Part shown: one piece after another, positions 28,048-37,569 of the stretch
Layout of the letters: each line of letters starts with the position of its first letter
Position numbering within the stretch: position 1 is the stretch's first letter
DNA from: Aquirhabdus parva
Lineage (GTDB): Bacteria > Pseudomonadota > Gammaproteobacteria > Pseudomonadales > Moraxellaceae
Reading direction: 5' to 3'
Assembly (NCBI RefSeq): GCF_003351745.1
Contig: NZ_CP031222.1
Span: forward strand, 1,842,207-1,906,206
DNA length: 64,000 bases
Made by a program: the position numbers and the translations under genes
The notes under the pieces: generated by a model
Told to the model about the DNA's origin: nothing
Database searches by the model: none
The model's input: only the letters and a program-made list of their open reading frames with translations

Positions 28048-29439
28048 TTATGCACCGAGTAAGCTCTGACCACAAACACGGACCACGTTGCCATTCAAAC
28101 CACCTGATGCAGGATTTGCGAACCAAGCGATCGCTTCTGCTACATCTACGGGTTGCCCACCTTGCGCCATTGAGTTCATGCGACGACCTGCTTCGCGGAT
28201 CTGCAGCGGAATTGCCGCAGTCATGGCTGTTTCGATAAAGCCTGGTGCTACTGCATTGATCGTGATGCCGCCTTTAAGGGTTGGCGCAACAGACTGCACT
28301 AACCCGATCACGCCAGCTTTTGATGCACCGTAGTTGGTTTGACCCAAGTTACCTGCAATACCACTAATCGATGAAACACAGATGATGCGTGCGTTATCAT
28401 TGAATGCTTTGTTTTCTAACAAGTAATCATTGATACGCTCTTCGCTTGATAGATTGATGTTCAACACCAAATTCCACTGCGAATCTTTCATATTAGCCAG
28501 CATTTTGTCACGTGTTACACCGGCATTGTGTACAAGAACATCTAAGCCACCGCGGTTTTGTGCGAATGCTGCAATTTTTTCACCAGCATCAGGCGCTGTA
28601 ATGTCTTCAGTCAATACGCTACCACCGATCTCACCGGCTACACGCTGTAGGTCAGCTTCTTGTTGTGGTACATCTAAGCAGATTACATGTGCGCCATCAC
28701 GTGCCAACGTACGTGCAATCGCTTCACCAATACCACGGCTTGCGCCAGTTACCAGTGCTGTTTTACCCGTTAAAGGCTTTGCCCAGTTCACTTGAATGAC
28801 TTTGCCTTTGGTCACACGAGCAACTTGGCCTGAAACATAAGCAGATTTTGCAGACAAGAAGAAACGTAATGTCGATTCAAGGTTTGCTTCAGCACCCTTT
28901 CCAACATAGACGAGCTGTGCAGCAACACCTTTTTTGAATTCTTTACCCACTGATTTTACAAAACCTTCAAGCGCGCGCTGTGCAGTCGCTTCTTTGGTTG
29001 TTGCTGTATCTGATGGAGTACGACCAACAACAACAACACGACCTGATGGAAGCAATTGGCGAGCGATTGGGCTAAAGAAATTAAACAGTTCAATAAGCTC
29101 ATCAGAGCTTTTGATGCCTGAAGCATCAAAAACAAATGCTTTAAAACGGGCTTCTTTATCACCGCTGTTGAAAGCACGGACATTCAAACCTGACTTTGCG
29201 GCTGCTTGTTGCAATTCGGCATTGTTACCGGCATAGGTATCGGCATGAATGCTGGCAAGTGTATCGCTAATTGCACCTGACAATGTTGAACCTGGTGCCG
29301 CACCAAACAGTACCGCACCATTAATCAACGGTTTAGAGGCATCAAAACGATCTAAAACTAATGGCGCTGGTAAGCCAAGATTTTTAACAAGGATTTGACC
29401 CAATGCGGAATTTGCAAAAGATTGATAGTGGTCACTCAT
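28048..29439 (-). CDS. High-molecular-weight 3-oxoacyl reductase, FabG4-type
   Basis: 463-residue ketoreductase, about twice the size of standard FabG. The C-terminal SDR domain (about 220-463) has the cofactor loop TGASRGIGEA, VHNAGVTRDKML, the catalytic Ser in SSISGIAGN and YGASK with Tyr and Lys. The N-terminal 210 residues form a second, non-catalytic Rossmann-like domain, as in mycobacterial FabG4, which is NADH-dependent and acts on acyl-CoA. Role in acyl-CoA rather than housekeeping fatty acid synthesis is inferred from domain layout and neighbours. Confidence 0.9.
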   Translation of the reverse strand: MSDHYQSFANSALGQILVKNLGLPAPLVLDRFDASKPLINGAVLFGAAPGSTLSGAISDTLASIHADTYAGNNAELQQAAAKSGLNVRAFNSGDKEARFKAFVFDASGIKSSDELIELFNFFSPIARQLLPSGRVVVVGRTPSDTATTKEATAQRALEGFVKSVGKEFKKGVAAQLVYVGKGAEANLESTLRFFLSAKSAYVSGQVARVTKGKVIQVNWAKPLTGKTALVTGASRGIGEAIARTLARDGAHVICLDVPQQEADLQRVAGEIGGSVLTEDITAPDAGEKIAAFAQNRGGLDVLVHNAGVTRDKMLANMKDSQWNLVLNINLSSEERINDYLLENKAFNDNARIICVSSISGIAGNLGQTNYGASKAGVIGLVQSVAPTLKGGITINAVAPGFIETAMTAAIPLQIREAGRRMNSMAQGGQPVDVAEAIAWFANPASGGLNGNVVRVCGQSLLGA

Positions 29440-29962
29440 AGCAGCTCTCGATCAAGGCGTAAAATAAAAAAGCGGGTTAATAATAAGGATGAAATCAGCA
29501 CATCATACGCCATACGATCCACAATATTTTATTGAGTGTTAAACAACTCACAGAATGAATACGTCTAAGCACATCAGGAAAATTGCAAAACACATGCATG
29601 GTCGTAGAAAAGCAATTTCAACAGGCGAAACAGTATTGTAATTAGCGTCAATAAGCAATTTATCAGACATAAAAATAGCGTTTTTTGTCAAAAAAACACC
29701 AAAATAATGCTGAAAACATGTTCAAAACAACGCCACTGCAACAAATTAGTCGCTAGAATTGACTAATGCAGTTGGTAGTAGACTATTATTTTGCGTCAGC
29801 ACGATGATTACTCATGCAATGCTAGCAAAACTATACGGTTTCTACAGTTGCTATCTTGAAAGAAGTGTTCGGCAATCCAGCCAATTCATCTAGATGAGAT
29901 TATGTTAAAGTTAGCCACTTTTTGAGATTACAATCCTTTTTTAAAATGTACCGGAGTGAACC
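29440..29962. other. Divergent promoter region, FabG4-like / thiolase genes
   Basis: About 520 bases, AT-rich, between divergent acyl-CoA genes. It must contain both promoters, but no hexamer pair stands out and I see no full FadR or PsrA palindrome. No reading frame of note. Confidence 0.5.
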
Positions 29963-31564
29963 ATGAGTCAACCTCCTAAGACGACTGCCGCAACGAAAGC
30001 GACAGCGCCGCAAACAGAAAATAGCGCAACAACAACCGTGACAAAAGAAACTACTGCAGCCCCAAAAACTCCAGCAAAGCCTGCAGTCCGCAAACCAGCA
30101 GCGCCAAAAGCAGCTGCAGCGGCCACAACACCGACCGAAGCAGCTCCTGCTGCAGCACCAAAAAAAACTGTAACCCGTAAACCTGCAGCTCCTAAAGCTG
30201 CAACTGCTGCGAGCAAAACATCTGCTGGCACAGTGAAAACTAGCTCTGTAAAACCCAAGGAACCTGCTATGAGCAATACCCCTGCTGTTCGCCGCGTCGC
30301 CATTTTAGGCGGTAATCGTATTCCTTTCGCGCGTTCGAACGGTGCTTATTTCAATGCATCAAATAGCGATATGCTGACTGCTGCTCTAAACGGCCTGATT
30401 GAACGCTTTAACCTTCAAGGCAAACGCCTCGGTGAAGTTGTTGCTGGTGCCGTATTAAAACACAGCCGTGATTTCAATATGACTCGCGAATGTGTATTGA
30501 GCACTACTCTTTCTGCTCAAACGCCTGCGACCGACCTGCAACAAGCATGTGGCACTGGTCTGCAATCTGCATTCACCGTCGCCAACAAAATTGCCTTAGG
30601 TCAAATCGATGTAGGTATCGCAGGTGGTGTTGATACGACATCTGATGCACCAATTTCCTTCGGTGATGGCTTACGTAAAGCAATGCTTGAAGCAAACAAT
30701 GCTAAAAAGAATTCTGATTATGTAAAAGCACTGAAAAAGTTAGATTTCAAAAAACTGCTTGATGCTCCTAAAAATGGTGAGCCACGCACTGGCTTATCCA
30801 TGGGTGACCATGCCGCGATCACAGCTCTTGAGTGGGGTATCACCCGCGAAGCGCAAGACGAATTAACCGCAGCAAGTCACAAAAACATGGCTGCTGCTTA
30901 TGATCGCGGTTTCTTTGATGATTTGATTACTCCATTCCTCACACTGACCCGTGACAATAACTTGCGTCCTGGTAGTACAGTTGAGAAATTAGCAACGCTT
31001 AAACCTGTATTTGGTAAAGGTGAAAGCGCGACAATGACCGCAGGTAATTCAACACCATTGACCGACGGCGCATCTGTTGTATTGCTTGCTTCTGAAGAAT
31101 GGGCAAAAGCAAATGGCCATGAAGTTTTGGCTTATTTGACTTTCTCTGAAACTGCTGCTGTTGATTTCATTGGTAAAGAAGGCCCTAAAGAAGGCTTGCT
31201 CATGGCACCTGCTTACGCAGTACCACGCATGTTGGCTCGTGCAGGCCTCACACTTCAAGACTTCGATTTCTACGAAATCCATGAAGCTTTCGCATCACAA
31301 GTACTCGCAACTTTGAAAGCTTGGGAAGATCCAACATTCTGTAAAGAACGTTTGGGCTTAAGCAAGCCATTGGGCTCAATCGACCGTAGCAAATTAAATG
31401 TGAACGGTTCATCACTGGCTGCTGGTCATCCATTTGCGGCTACTGGTGGACGTATCCTTGCTACCGCAGCTAAGATACTGAACCAAAATGGCAAAGGTCG
31501 TGCACTGATTTCAATTTGTGCTGCTGGTGGTCAGGGTGTAGTCGCTATCGTTGAAAAACCATAA
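29963..31564 (+). CDS. Acetyl-CoA C-acyltransferase with histone-like N-terminal extension
   Basis: Thiolase of the FadI/FadA2 type: the nucleophile Cys lies in QQACGTGLQSAF near residue 196, the HEAFASQ and GHPFAATGG histidine motifs and the CAAGGQG Cys loop follow. The first 102 residues are unlike any thiolase: Ala/Lys/Pro/Thr-rich with repeats such as KPAAPKAA, as in histone H1-like or AlgP proteins. Residue 103 is Met, preceded by AAGGA with 8-base spacing, and from there the protein is 431 residues, the usual thiolase length. The outer ATG also has GGAG. Both starts could be used. Confidence 0.9.
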   Translation: MSQPPKTTAATKATAPQTENSATTTVTKETTAAPKTPAKPAVRKPAAPKAAAAATTPTEAAPAAAPKKTVTRKPAAPKAATAASKTSAGTVKTSSVKPKEPAMSNTPAVRRVAILGGNRIPFARSNGAYFNASNSDMLTAALNGLIERFNLQGKRLGEVVAGAVLKHSRDFNMTRECVLSTTLSAQTPATDLQQACGTGLQSAFTVANKIALGQIDVGIAGGVDTTSDAPISFGDGLRKAMLEANNAKKNSDYVKALKKLDFKKLLDAPKNGEPRTGLSMGDHAAITALEWGITREAQDELTAASHKNMAAAYDRGFFDDLITPFLTLTRDNNLRPGSTVEKLATLKPVFGKGESATMTAGNSTPLTDGASVVLLASEEWAKANGHEVLAYLTFSETAAVDFIGKEGPKEGLLMAPAYAVPRMLARAGLTLQDFDFYEIHEAFASQVLATLKAWEDPTFCKERLGLSKPLGSIDRSKLNVNGSSLAAGHPFAATGGRILATAAKILNQNGKGRALISICAAGGQGVVAIVEKP

Positions 31565-31608
31565 GACCCAATTTGGGTTTTATAAAGCTACACACTTAAC
31601 CTATCGAT

Positions 31609-31641
31609 AAAAAAATCCCTGCACTATGCAGGGATTTTTTT
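31609..31641 (+). terminator. Intrinsic terminator of the thiolase gene
   Basis: Perfect stem ATCCCTGCA / TGCAGGGAT (31615-31623, 31627-31635) with a 3-base loop, preceded by A and followed by seven T, 45 bases past the thiolase stop. Confidence 0.93.
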
Positions 31642-31737
31642 ATGTCATTCTATTTAATCTTAGTATGCTAATGTTTTATTTAATTTTATTTGTAGATCGT
31701 TTTTTTAAAAGAATATGAAGAATTACAAGAAAACCTC

Positions 31738-31766
31738 TTGTCTTATCAAATGATAATAATTATCAT
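31738..31766 (+). promoter_or_regulatory. Promoter of hemP
   Basis: TTGTCT (31738-31743) and TATCAT (31761-31766) are 17 bases apart and precede hemP. The Fur palindrome covers the spacer and the -10 box, the classic position for iron repression. Confidence 0.65.
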
Positions 31767-31767
31767 T
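31749..31767. promoter_or_regulatory. Fur box upstream of hemP
   Basis: AATGATAATAATTATCATT is a perfect 9-1-9 inverted repeat with the GATAAT cores of the Fur operator. It covers the -10 region of the predicted hemP promoter, so binding of iron-loaded Fur should block transcription. Confidence 0.88.
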
Positions 31768-31826
31768 ACTTAATCGAAGTGAGTTTCACTTCCTATCAGT
31801 ACTCTCTACTTTGCAGGATATCTATC

Positions 31827-31988
31827 ATGAACGCACCGTTTCGATTTTTAGGTCCAAGCCAATCTGCACTACCTGTATTACAATCCAATAATCTTTTTGC
31901 TTTGGGTCGTGAAATACGCATCCTGCATGAAGGGGAAGAATATCGCTTACGTCTTACGCGCAATAATCGCCTAATACTCACCAAATAA
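31827..31988 (+). CDS. hemP: Hemin uptake protein HemP
   Basis: A 53-residue protein with the HemP signature: LGREIRILHEGEEYRLRLTRNNRLILTK. HemP proteins are linked to haem acquisition; in some bacteria they activate the haem receptor gene. No receptor gene follows here: the next gene converges. ATG 31827 with AGGA at good spacing is chosen over an upstream in-frame start. A perfect Fur box lies about 60 bases upstream, supporting iron control. Confidence 0.92.
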   Translation: MNAPFRFLGPSQSALPVLQSNNLFALGREIRILHEGEEYRLRLTRNNRLILTK

Positions 31989-32021
31989 TAAAAAAGCATG
32001 GAGCAGTACACGCAAGATGCA

Positions 32022-32627
32022 TCAAGGCAATATCTTGCGTAAGCCAAGCTCACATTGTTGCCCGTCTTCCGTTGCGCAAAATTTAATGTGCGCAGAATCT
32101 ACCCATTTCACATATTGGCGCTGGACTTCACCGCTTTGATCGACATTATTGCCTGAGCAATCAGGAACATTACTATCATACTGAATAGCCATAGTGAGCA
32201 GTGGTAGCGTTGTAGCCATTGCTTCAGCATCAGGAAGTTGATAAACATACTTACCTAAGCTCCACTCTTCAGCACTTTTAACGACAAATAGTCCGTCTTC
32301 CCTAAAGTTATAATATTCGACACAAGAAACCTGTGGAATGGTCATCGCCCATAAACCTGCGATAAGCGGACGACTGACTAGCTCAATATTGTTTTTAACG
32401 GTTGGACGTTGGGCCTTTGGCGCAGCAGCGATATCATTTAAATTGGTTGTTGTGGGCATTGCTACCGGTGCTTTGTCTGCGGCATAAACGGCAGAGCTGA
32501 GTAATACCCCACTAAACAATAACGCATGCATCAAACCAAGCTTAGGTCTCTGTACAGAGTGACCAAAAAATACAGATTGAGCAGGAAGGTGTTGTACAGA
32601 TGAATAAGGTCGCATATCTTGTGGCAT
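32022..32627 (-). CDS. Predicted periplasmic protein of unknown function
   Basis: About 200 residues. A hydrophobic signal segment (MHALLFSGVLLSSAVYAADK, about 33-52) follows a polar stretch, so export is likely and the true start may be the internal Met33. The mature part has four cysteines that could form disulphides (VSCVEYY, PDCSGN, KFCATED, QQCELG). I recognise no family. No good ribosome binding site precedes any candidate ATG. Convergent with hemP; the last codons form part of a 9-bp inverted repeat. Confidence 0.6.
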   Translation of the reverse strand: MPQDMRPYSSVQHLPAQSVFFGHSVQRPKLGLMHALLFSGVLLSSAVYAADKAPVAMPTTTNLNDIAAAPKAQRPTVKNNIELVSRPLIAGLWAMTIPQVSCVEYYNFREDGLFVVKSAEEWSLGKYVYQLPDAEAMATTLPLLTMAIQYDSNVPDCSGNNVDQSGEVQRQYVKWVDSAHIKFCATEDGQQCELGLRKILP

Positions 32628-32740
32628 CGCAATAATTTTCAGGTGGATGGAATACGATTTTCTCTTGGATCAAGAGTGCAGTGTAGACCCTATCGACGTC
32701 AAGTAGATTTTGTTGGTGACATGTGTGTATTGTTTTGTCA

Positions 32741-33904
32741 TCACAGCATTTTTTTTGGAATATTACGAATCCCAAGCAGACCACTAAGCACAATCGCAGA
32801 TGCCATTGCAAAAACCCATTGCCCACCGAATCGATCCCAAACCTGTCCAGCCAGAATTGAGCCAATGGCAACACCTAGCCCCCAGAGCATACTATAAAGT
32901 GCTTGTGCTCTTCCCTGTTGATCCGCTTTAAACTCACTAAAGATTAATCGCATTGCTATCGATTGAAATAAAGCAAAACTAAAAGCATGGACTGATTGTG
33001 CAAGCAGTTGAATAGATAAAAAAGTCGGGAATGCTGCGACTAGTACCCACCGAAAAGATGTCAGTGATAAACAGATTGCAATCGCACTCCGCCCATTTAA
33101 GTATGCAAGTACCTTTGCACTTTGGGTAAACATCAATACTTCAGCAAAGACGCCCACAGACCACAGCAATCCAATCGTTGAAGTACTGTACCCATAAGCT
33201 TTTAAGTAATTCGAATAAAAACTATAAAAAGGTGCATGCGACAATAACAGCAGAAAATGAATGACAAGAAAGCCCCAAACCATTGGCTTTTTAAACACTG
33301 GAATCAACGAAGAGGGATGCTCTGTTTTTGGAGCGGCTTGAGGCGGCTCAGCAATTATCCATGCATTGATAACAGCAATAATGGCCAATACAATCATTAC
33401 AATCGGTAGGGTCGTAATAACATGCCACTTAAACCACCATCCTAAACCTAAGACTGCTGCAATAAATCCTAATGATCCCCACAAGCGGATGATTCCGTAT
33501 TGATCCCTCTGCTTTCCCAGATAAAATAACGTCACCGCTTCGTATTGCGCCAAAATTGCATTTTGAAAAAAACTATAAAAAAATAACACTAGGATTAACC
33601 AGAACATCGTATGAGGAATAAATAGAATTGCAATCCATGCAATCAGTTCAGCCACAATACCGAGGCGCACCCAACGCATCCGTAGTCCGGAACGATCCGC
33701 ACAATAACCCCACACGCTGGGTGCAATAATCCGTGAGATGACCGTGATCGCCGCAAGCCAACCGATCTGCTCTTTATTAAACCCCCGTCCTTCTAAATAT
33801 AAGCTCCAGTAAGGCATAAATGCGCCTACCACCGCAAAGTAGAAAAAATAGAAGCCGGATAAACGCGCTTTTATAGGGATATTCACCTTAGATGCTTGCT
33901 GCAT
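32741..33904 (-). CDS. MFS transporter, HcaT-like
   Basis: A 387-residue, 12-helix major facilitator of the MFS_1-like group that includes the 3-phenylpropionate permease HcaT. Seen are the opening FYFFYFAVVGAFMPYWSLYLEGRG, the loop GYCADRSGLRMRW in the motif A position, and a central hydrophilic loop near residues 190-205. Substrate is unknown; HcaT likeness is by general family pattern. ATG 33904 with AAGGGG upstream is chosen over TTG 33931. It follows the acyltransferase gene by 42 bases. Confidence 0.85.
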   Translation of the reverse strand: MQQASKVNIPIKARLSGFYFFYFAVVGAFMPYWSLYLEGRGFNKEQIGWLAAITVISRIIAPSVWGYCADRSGLRMRWVRLGIVAELIAWIAILFIPHTMFWLILVLFFYSFFQNAILAQYEAVTLFYLGKQRDQYGIIRLWGSLGFIAAVLGLGWWFKWHVITTLPIVMIVLAIIAVINAWIIAEPPQAAPKTEHPSSLIPVFKKPMVWGFLVIHFLLLLSHAPFYSFYSNYLKAYGYSTSTIGLLWSVGVFAEVLMFTQSAKVLAYLNGRSAIAICLSLTSFRWVLVAAFPTFLSIQLLAQSVHAFSFALFQSIAMRLIFSEFKADQQGRAQALYSMLWGLGVAIGSILAGQVWDRFGGQWVFAMASAIVLSGLLGIRNIPKKML

Positions 33905-33946
33905 ACGAATATGCCCCTTTATGCCCTTCAATTATTTTTTTAAGTT

Positions 33947-35152
33947 CTAATGTGGTTTCAGTAGCTTCTTATCGCTCTTTAGAGAGATCCTTGATCGAAG
34001 CAGGTTAGAAAAATATTTGACTCGCTGCATAGCAGGCGCCTCTATCCATGTGTAAGTGAAAAATGAACATACGACAAGAATAAAGGCACAGATAGAAACA
34101 ACTCCCCAATGCTCGATTGGGGAAAAAGCTGAAGCATACTCAAAACCTAGCAAGAGTTTAAATAGAATAAAGAAAATTATGCCATGCAATAAATATAAGC
34201 TATAGCTCATTTCGCCTAAAAAAATAGACAACTTATGGGTTAAAATTCCGAATAAAGTATTTCCATTGGTGATCGCCACAAAGAAAACAAATAAAGCAAT
34301 CGATAAGATATTAATATCTTGTTGGGTAAATAAGAAAAAGGTGACTAAAAGTAATATCACTAAGAAATAATCAGTAAGCTTATGATTCGCAAAAGCTGTG
34401 AGATATTTATTTCCGGTTAAAAGAGCTGAAGCAATGCCTACGCTAAAATAATAAACATATACCATGTCAAAAGGCAGGGTATAGAATAAATAGACGATTC
34501 CTAAACTCAATAACACATACAACGCAGAGACTCGTAATCCAATCAAAAAGCCAAAGAGTGGTAAGGTAAAATAGTAAAACCACTCATAAGGTAGCGACCA
34601 CGCAACCCCTGCCATAATGACCCAGGTACTCTCTACGCCATTAAGATCAGGATGACCAAAAACAGTAAAACCTAGCCAATACATAAGATGATGAACAAAT
34701 ACGGAAAAACTTGTTATCAAACTAAAATTTGTCAAAATAAAAACAATCAACACTAAAATAAGCATCACAAAAAAATACAGCGGAACTAAACGCAGTACTC
34801 TTGAAATAAATAACTGAGTCCAATCAAAACGATTTTTTTTCTTTCTAGCATCAATCAGTTTGAATGAGAATAAAAAACCTGTGATAATAAAAAATAAAGC
34901 CACACCTATCTGACCGAAATTGGTATATAGCATTGATGGTGGAGCCTCCCAGCGACCAATCTTCAAGTATAAATACCAAATCATGCCGTGATGAAGAAAA
35001 ACGCAGAGTGCCAAATAACCTCGGAGCCCATCGATAGATGGGAACTGACTAGAACGACTCGGTTGCAGATTGAAATGTTTAAACAGCTTAGATGCTGTCA
35101 ATATTGCAACAAGTATTGGAAAAAATGCGAATATTGGGCTAAACGCACTCAT
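33947..35152 (-). CDS. Acyltransferase 3 family membrane protein
   Basis: A 401-residue integral membrane acyltransferase (OafA/YrhL type), with about ten helices. The family core is in FPSIDGLRGYLALCVFLHHGMIWY near residues 38-60, with the catalytic His in the FLHHG region; later FFIITGFLFSFKL and YSLYLLHGIIFF are also typical. Such enzymes O-acetylate lipopolysaccharide, peptidoglycan or capsule sugars; the acceptor here is unknown. Its A/T-rich codon use differs somewhat from aroC next to it, which fits a surface-modifying gene of variable occurrence. Confidence 0.9.
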   Translation of the reverse strand: MSAFSPIFAFFPILVAILTASKLFKHFNLQPSRSSQFPSIDGLRGYLALCVFLHHGMIWYLYLKIGRWEAPPSMLYTNFGQIGVALFFIITGFLFSFKLIDARKKKNRFDWTQLFISRVLRLVPLYFFVMLILVLIVFILTNFSLITSFSVFVHHLMYWLGFTVFGHPDLNGVESTWVIMAGVAWSLPYEWFYYFTLPLFGFLIGLRVSALYVLLSLGIVYLFYTLPFDMVYVYYFSVGIASALLTGNKYLTAFANHKLTDYFLVILLLVTFFLFTQQDINILSIALFVFFVAITNGNTLFGILTHKLSIFLGEMSYSLYLLHGIIFFILFKLLLGFEYASAFSPIEHWGVVSICAFILVVCSFFTYTWIEAPAMQRVKYFSNLLRSRISLKSDKKLLKPH

Positions 35153-35238
35153 TGGATCACCATCTGACTATATTCCATTATTGTAGTAACCCGCATCCCT
35201 TAGCCTATTTCTATTACACTCCCCAAACCAGAAAAGCG

Positions 35239-36339
35239 TTAATCAACTCCCTTTGCAATCGCTGCCATAGGCGGGATGACATCGGCATTTTGTGCACGAT
35301 GGCGTAAAAAATGATCCATCAAAGTAATTGCTAACATCGCTTCTGCGATCGGTGTCGCACGAACACCGACACAAGGGTCATGACGCCCTTTGGTGACCAC
35401 TTCGATCGCCTCTCCAGCCAGATTTACACTATGGCCAGCAGTTGTGATGCTAGCTGTTGGTTTTAATGCAATAGAAACACGAATATTTTGTCCACTTGAA
35501 ATACCGCCTAATACCCCACCTGCATGATTTGCAGTAAAGCCATCAGGAGTCATTTCATCACGGGTTTCATGTCCAAACTGGCCTGCGACAGCAAACCCAT
35601 CGCCAATTTCGACACCTTTTACCGCATTTATGCTCATCATGGCGTGGGCTATATCTGCATCTAGACGATCAAAAACAGGCTCGCCCCAGCCCACAGGTAC
35701 ATTCTCAGCAATAACCTCCAAACGTGCCCCACAGCTCGTTCCTTGGCGACGAAGATCGGTCACTAATGCTTCAAAACGCGGAATTGCCTCAGCATCACCA
35801 CAGAAAAAGGGATTTTGATTAACGATAGACCAGTCAAGATGTTTGGCAACTTCATTACCAATCTGAGTAACATGGCCTCGAATCAAGATACCGAACTTCT
35901 CAGCAAGATATTTTTTTGCAATGCTTCCTGCTGCGACACGCATTGCCGTTTCACGTGCGCTAGAGCGCCCTCCACCGCGATAATCACGAAAACCATATTT
36001 CATGGTGTAGGTATAGTCGGCGTGGCCAGGGCGAAAAGTTTCCGCGATATTGCCGTAGTCTTTAGACTTTTGATCGGTATTGGCAATATATAAGCCAATT
36101 GGGGTGCCAGTGGTTTTACCTTCAAACACACCAGAAATAATCTTGACCAAGTCTTCTTCTTTACGCTGCGTTGCAAAGCTTGATGTACCCGGCTTACGAC
36201 GATCTAAATCAATCTGTAAATCTGCTTCAGTCAAACTTAAGTTAGGTGGAACGCCATCTACGATGGCCATTAAGCCCACGCCATGCGACTCTCCGCATGT
36301 CGTTACTCGAAATAACTGCCCAATGGTATTACCGGCCAT
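35239..36339 (-). CDS. aroC: Chorismate synthase
   Basis: Last step of the shikimate pathway: removes phosphate from EPSP to give chorismate, with reduced FMN as catalyst. All signatures are present: [17 protein letters not shown] at the N-terminus, [18 protein letters not shown] near 115-130, and the C-terminal [19 protein letters not shown]. 366 residues, normal. It follows prmB by 76 bases, the same order as in Escherichia coli. Confidence 0.97.
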   Translation of the reverse strand: MAGNTIGQLFRVTTCGESHGVGLMAIVDGVPPNLSLTEADLQIDLDRRKPGTSSFATQRKEEDLVKIISGVFEGKTTGTPIGLYIANTDQKSKDYGNIAETFRPGHADYTYTMKYGFRDYRGGGRSSARETAMRVAAGSIAKKYLAEKFGILIRGHVTQIGNEVAKHLDWSIVNQNPFFCGDAEAIPRFEALVTDLRRQGTSCGARLEVIAENVPVGWGEPVFDRLDADIAHAMMSINAVKGVEIGDGFAVAGQFGHETRDEMTPDGFTANHAGGVLGGISSGQNIRVSIALKPTASITTAGHSVNLAGEAIEVVTKGRHDPCVGVRATPIAEAMLAITLMDHFLRHRAQNADVIPPMAAIAKGVD

Positions 36340-36415
36340 ACATCTACCTGCTACATTAATTTTTTAAATTCAAATACTTTACGACTTATCATCTCAATTG
36401 CAAAACTTGCAATGA

Positions 36416-37435
36416 TTACTCAGACAGCGCCAAAGCCGCTACGAATTGTGCGTGGTATTGACGACATTCGCTCGCCGTCAATGCAAAAACACCTGTGCCG
36501 CCTTGTGTGAAATGCAGCCAGTGGAATGGCACTTTAGGGAATAGTTGACGTAATGCCCATTCACTATTACCCACTTCAACAACAAGTAAGCCACGTGAGG
36601 ATAGATACTCTGGTGCTTTGACCAATATATGTTTTACCAAATCTAATCCATCACGTCCGGCAGCCAAGGCCATTTCTGGCTCATGTAAAAACTCTTGAGG
36701 CAAATCAGCCATGTCAGAAGCATCGACATAAGGAGGGTTGGACACGATAAGATCGTATTGTTGCTGAGCTGGGATTTTTTCAAAAAGATTAGATTGAATC
36801 AGCGAGACTTGATTGTCTTTATTGTGGTGCTCAACATTGATTGACGCAACTTCTAACGCATCCCGTGATAAATCAGCACCGTCTACTTGTGCATCCTCAA
36901 ACGCATAAGCACAAGCAATTGCAATACAACCAGAACCAGTACACAAGTCCAAAATGCGTTCAGGCACAAAAGCTGCATCGACGACAGGAGGCAAACGATT
37001 TACACCATCAACTGCGACGCCTAAACCATCTGTTAAAACGGGAGCAAAGCGATTTTGAATCAATTCAGCAATCGGCGAACGTGGAATTAGCACCCGCTCA
37101 TCTACATAATAAGGTTGATTGCAGAAATAAGAAACGTTCAGCAAATATCCCAGTGGAACACGATCATTAATACGTTTAGCCAATAAATCAACAATTTGCT
37201 TTTTCTCAGACGGCAATAAGCGACTATCCAGAATCTGCTCATCCGCCGACCAATCTAAAGATAAAGTCTGTAATACAAGAGCAGAACTCTCGGCAAAAAA
37301 ATCCTCCGTGCCTTGACCCAAATGCACCTCATATGCACGTAATGCGGTTACACCAAAGCGAATGAAATCCCGAATGGTATGCAAATTTTCGACTGCTTCG
37401 TCCAGGATTTCACGTTCAATATTTAGCGTTTCCAC
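36416..37435 (-). CDS. prmB: 50S ribosomal protein L3 glutamine methyltransferase
   Basis: SAM-dependent N5-glutamine methyltransferase that modifies ribosomal protein L3. The SAM loop ILDLCTGSGCIAIACA lies near residues 166-181 and the substrate motif VSNPPYVDASD near 230-240. The distinct N-terminal helical domain, the VLIPRSPIAELI motif and the aroC neighbour favour PrmB over PrmC. 339 residues is slightly longer than Escherichia coli PrmB owing to a short insert near 140-160. Confidence 0.92.
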   Translation of the reverse strand: METLNIEREILDEAVENLHTIRDFIRFGVTALRAYEVHLGQGTEDFFAESSALVLQTLSLDWSADEQILDSRLLPSEKKQIVDLLAKRINDRVPLGYLLNVSYFCNQPYYVDERVLIPRSPIAELIQNRFAPVLTDGLGVAVDGVNRLPPVVDAAFVPERILDLCTGSGCIAIACAYAFEDAQVDGADLSRDALEVASINVEHHNKDNQVSLIQSNLFEKIPAQQQYDLIVSNPPYVDASDMADLPQEFLHEPEMALAAGRDGLDLVKHILVKAPEYLSSRGLLVVEVGNSEWALRQLFPKVPFHWLHFTQGGTGVFALTASECRQYHAQFVAALALSE

Positions 37436-37569
37436 ACAACTCTCCTCAGATTTTGCGCAAGACTTTTATTCAAGACTTGTGACCCAAGTATTTGGGCGGC
37501 ATTAAGATGGGCTAGATTGTACCGTGAATTGCTTTCACAAGGCAGTTTTTTGGCTATTTTCATGATGCG

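Noticed and set aside
28430-28795. A 121-residue plus-strand frame inside the FabG4-like gene
   Set aside because: Antisense to the conserved SDR catalytic domain; its length follows from the codon use of that gene.
29968-30303. A 111-residue minus-strand frame, Ala/Val-rich and membrane-like
   Set aside because: It is the complement of the repetitive Ala/Lys/Pro extension of the thiolase, which produces open hydrophobic frames on the other strand.
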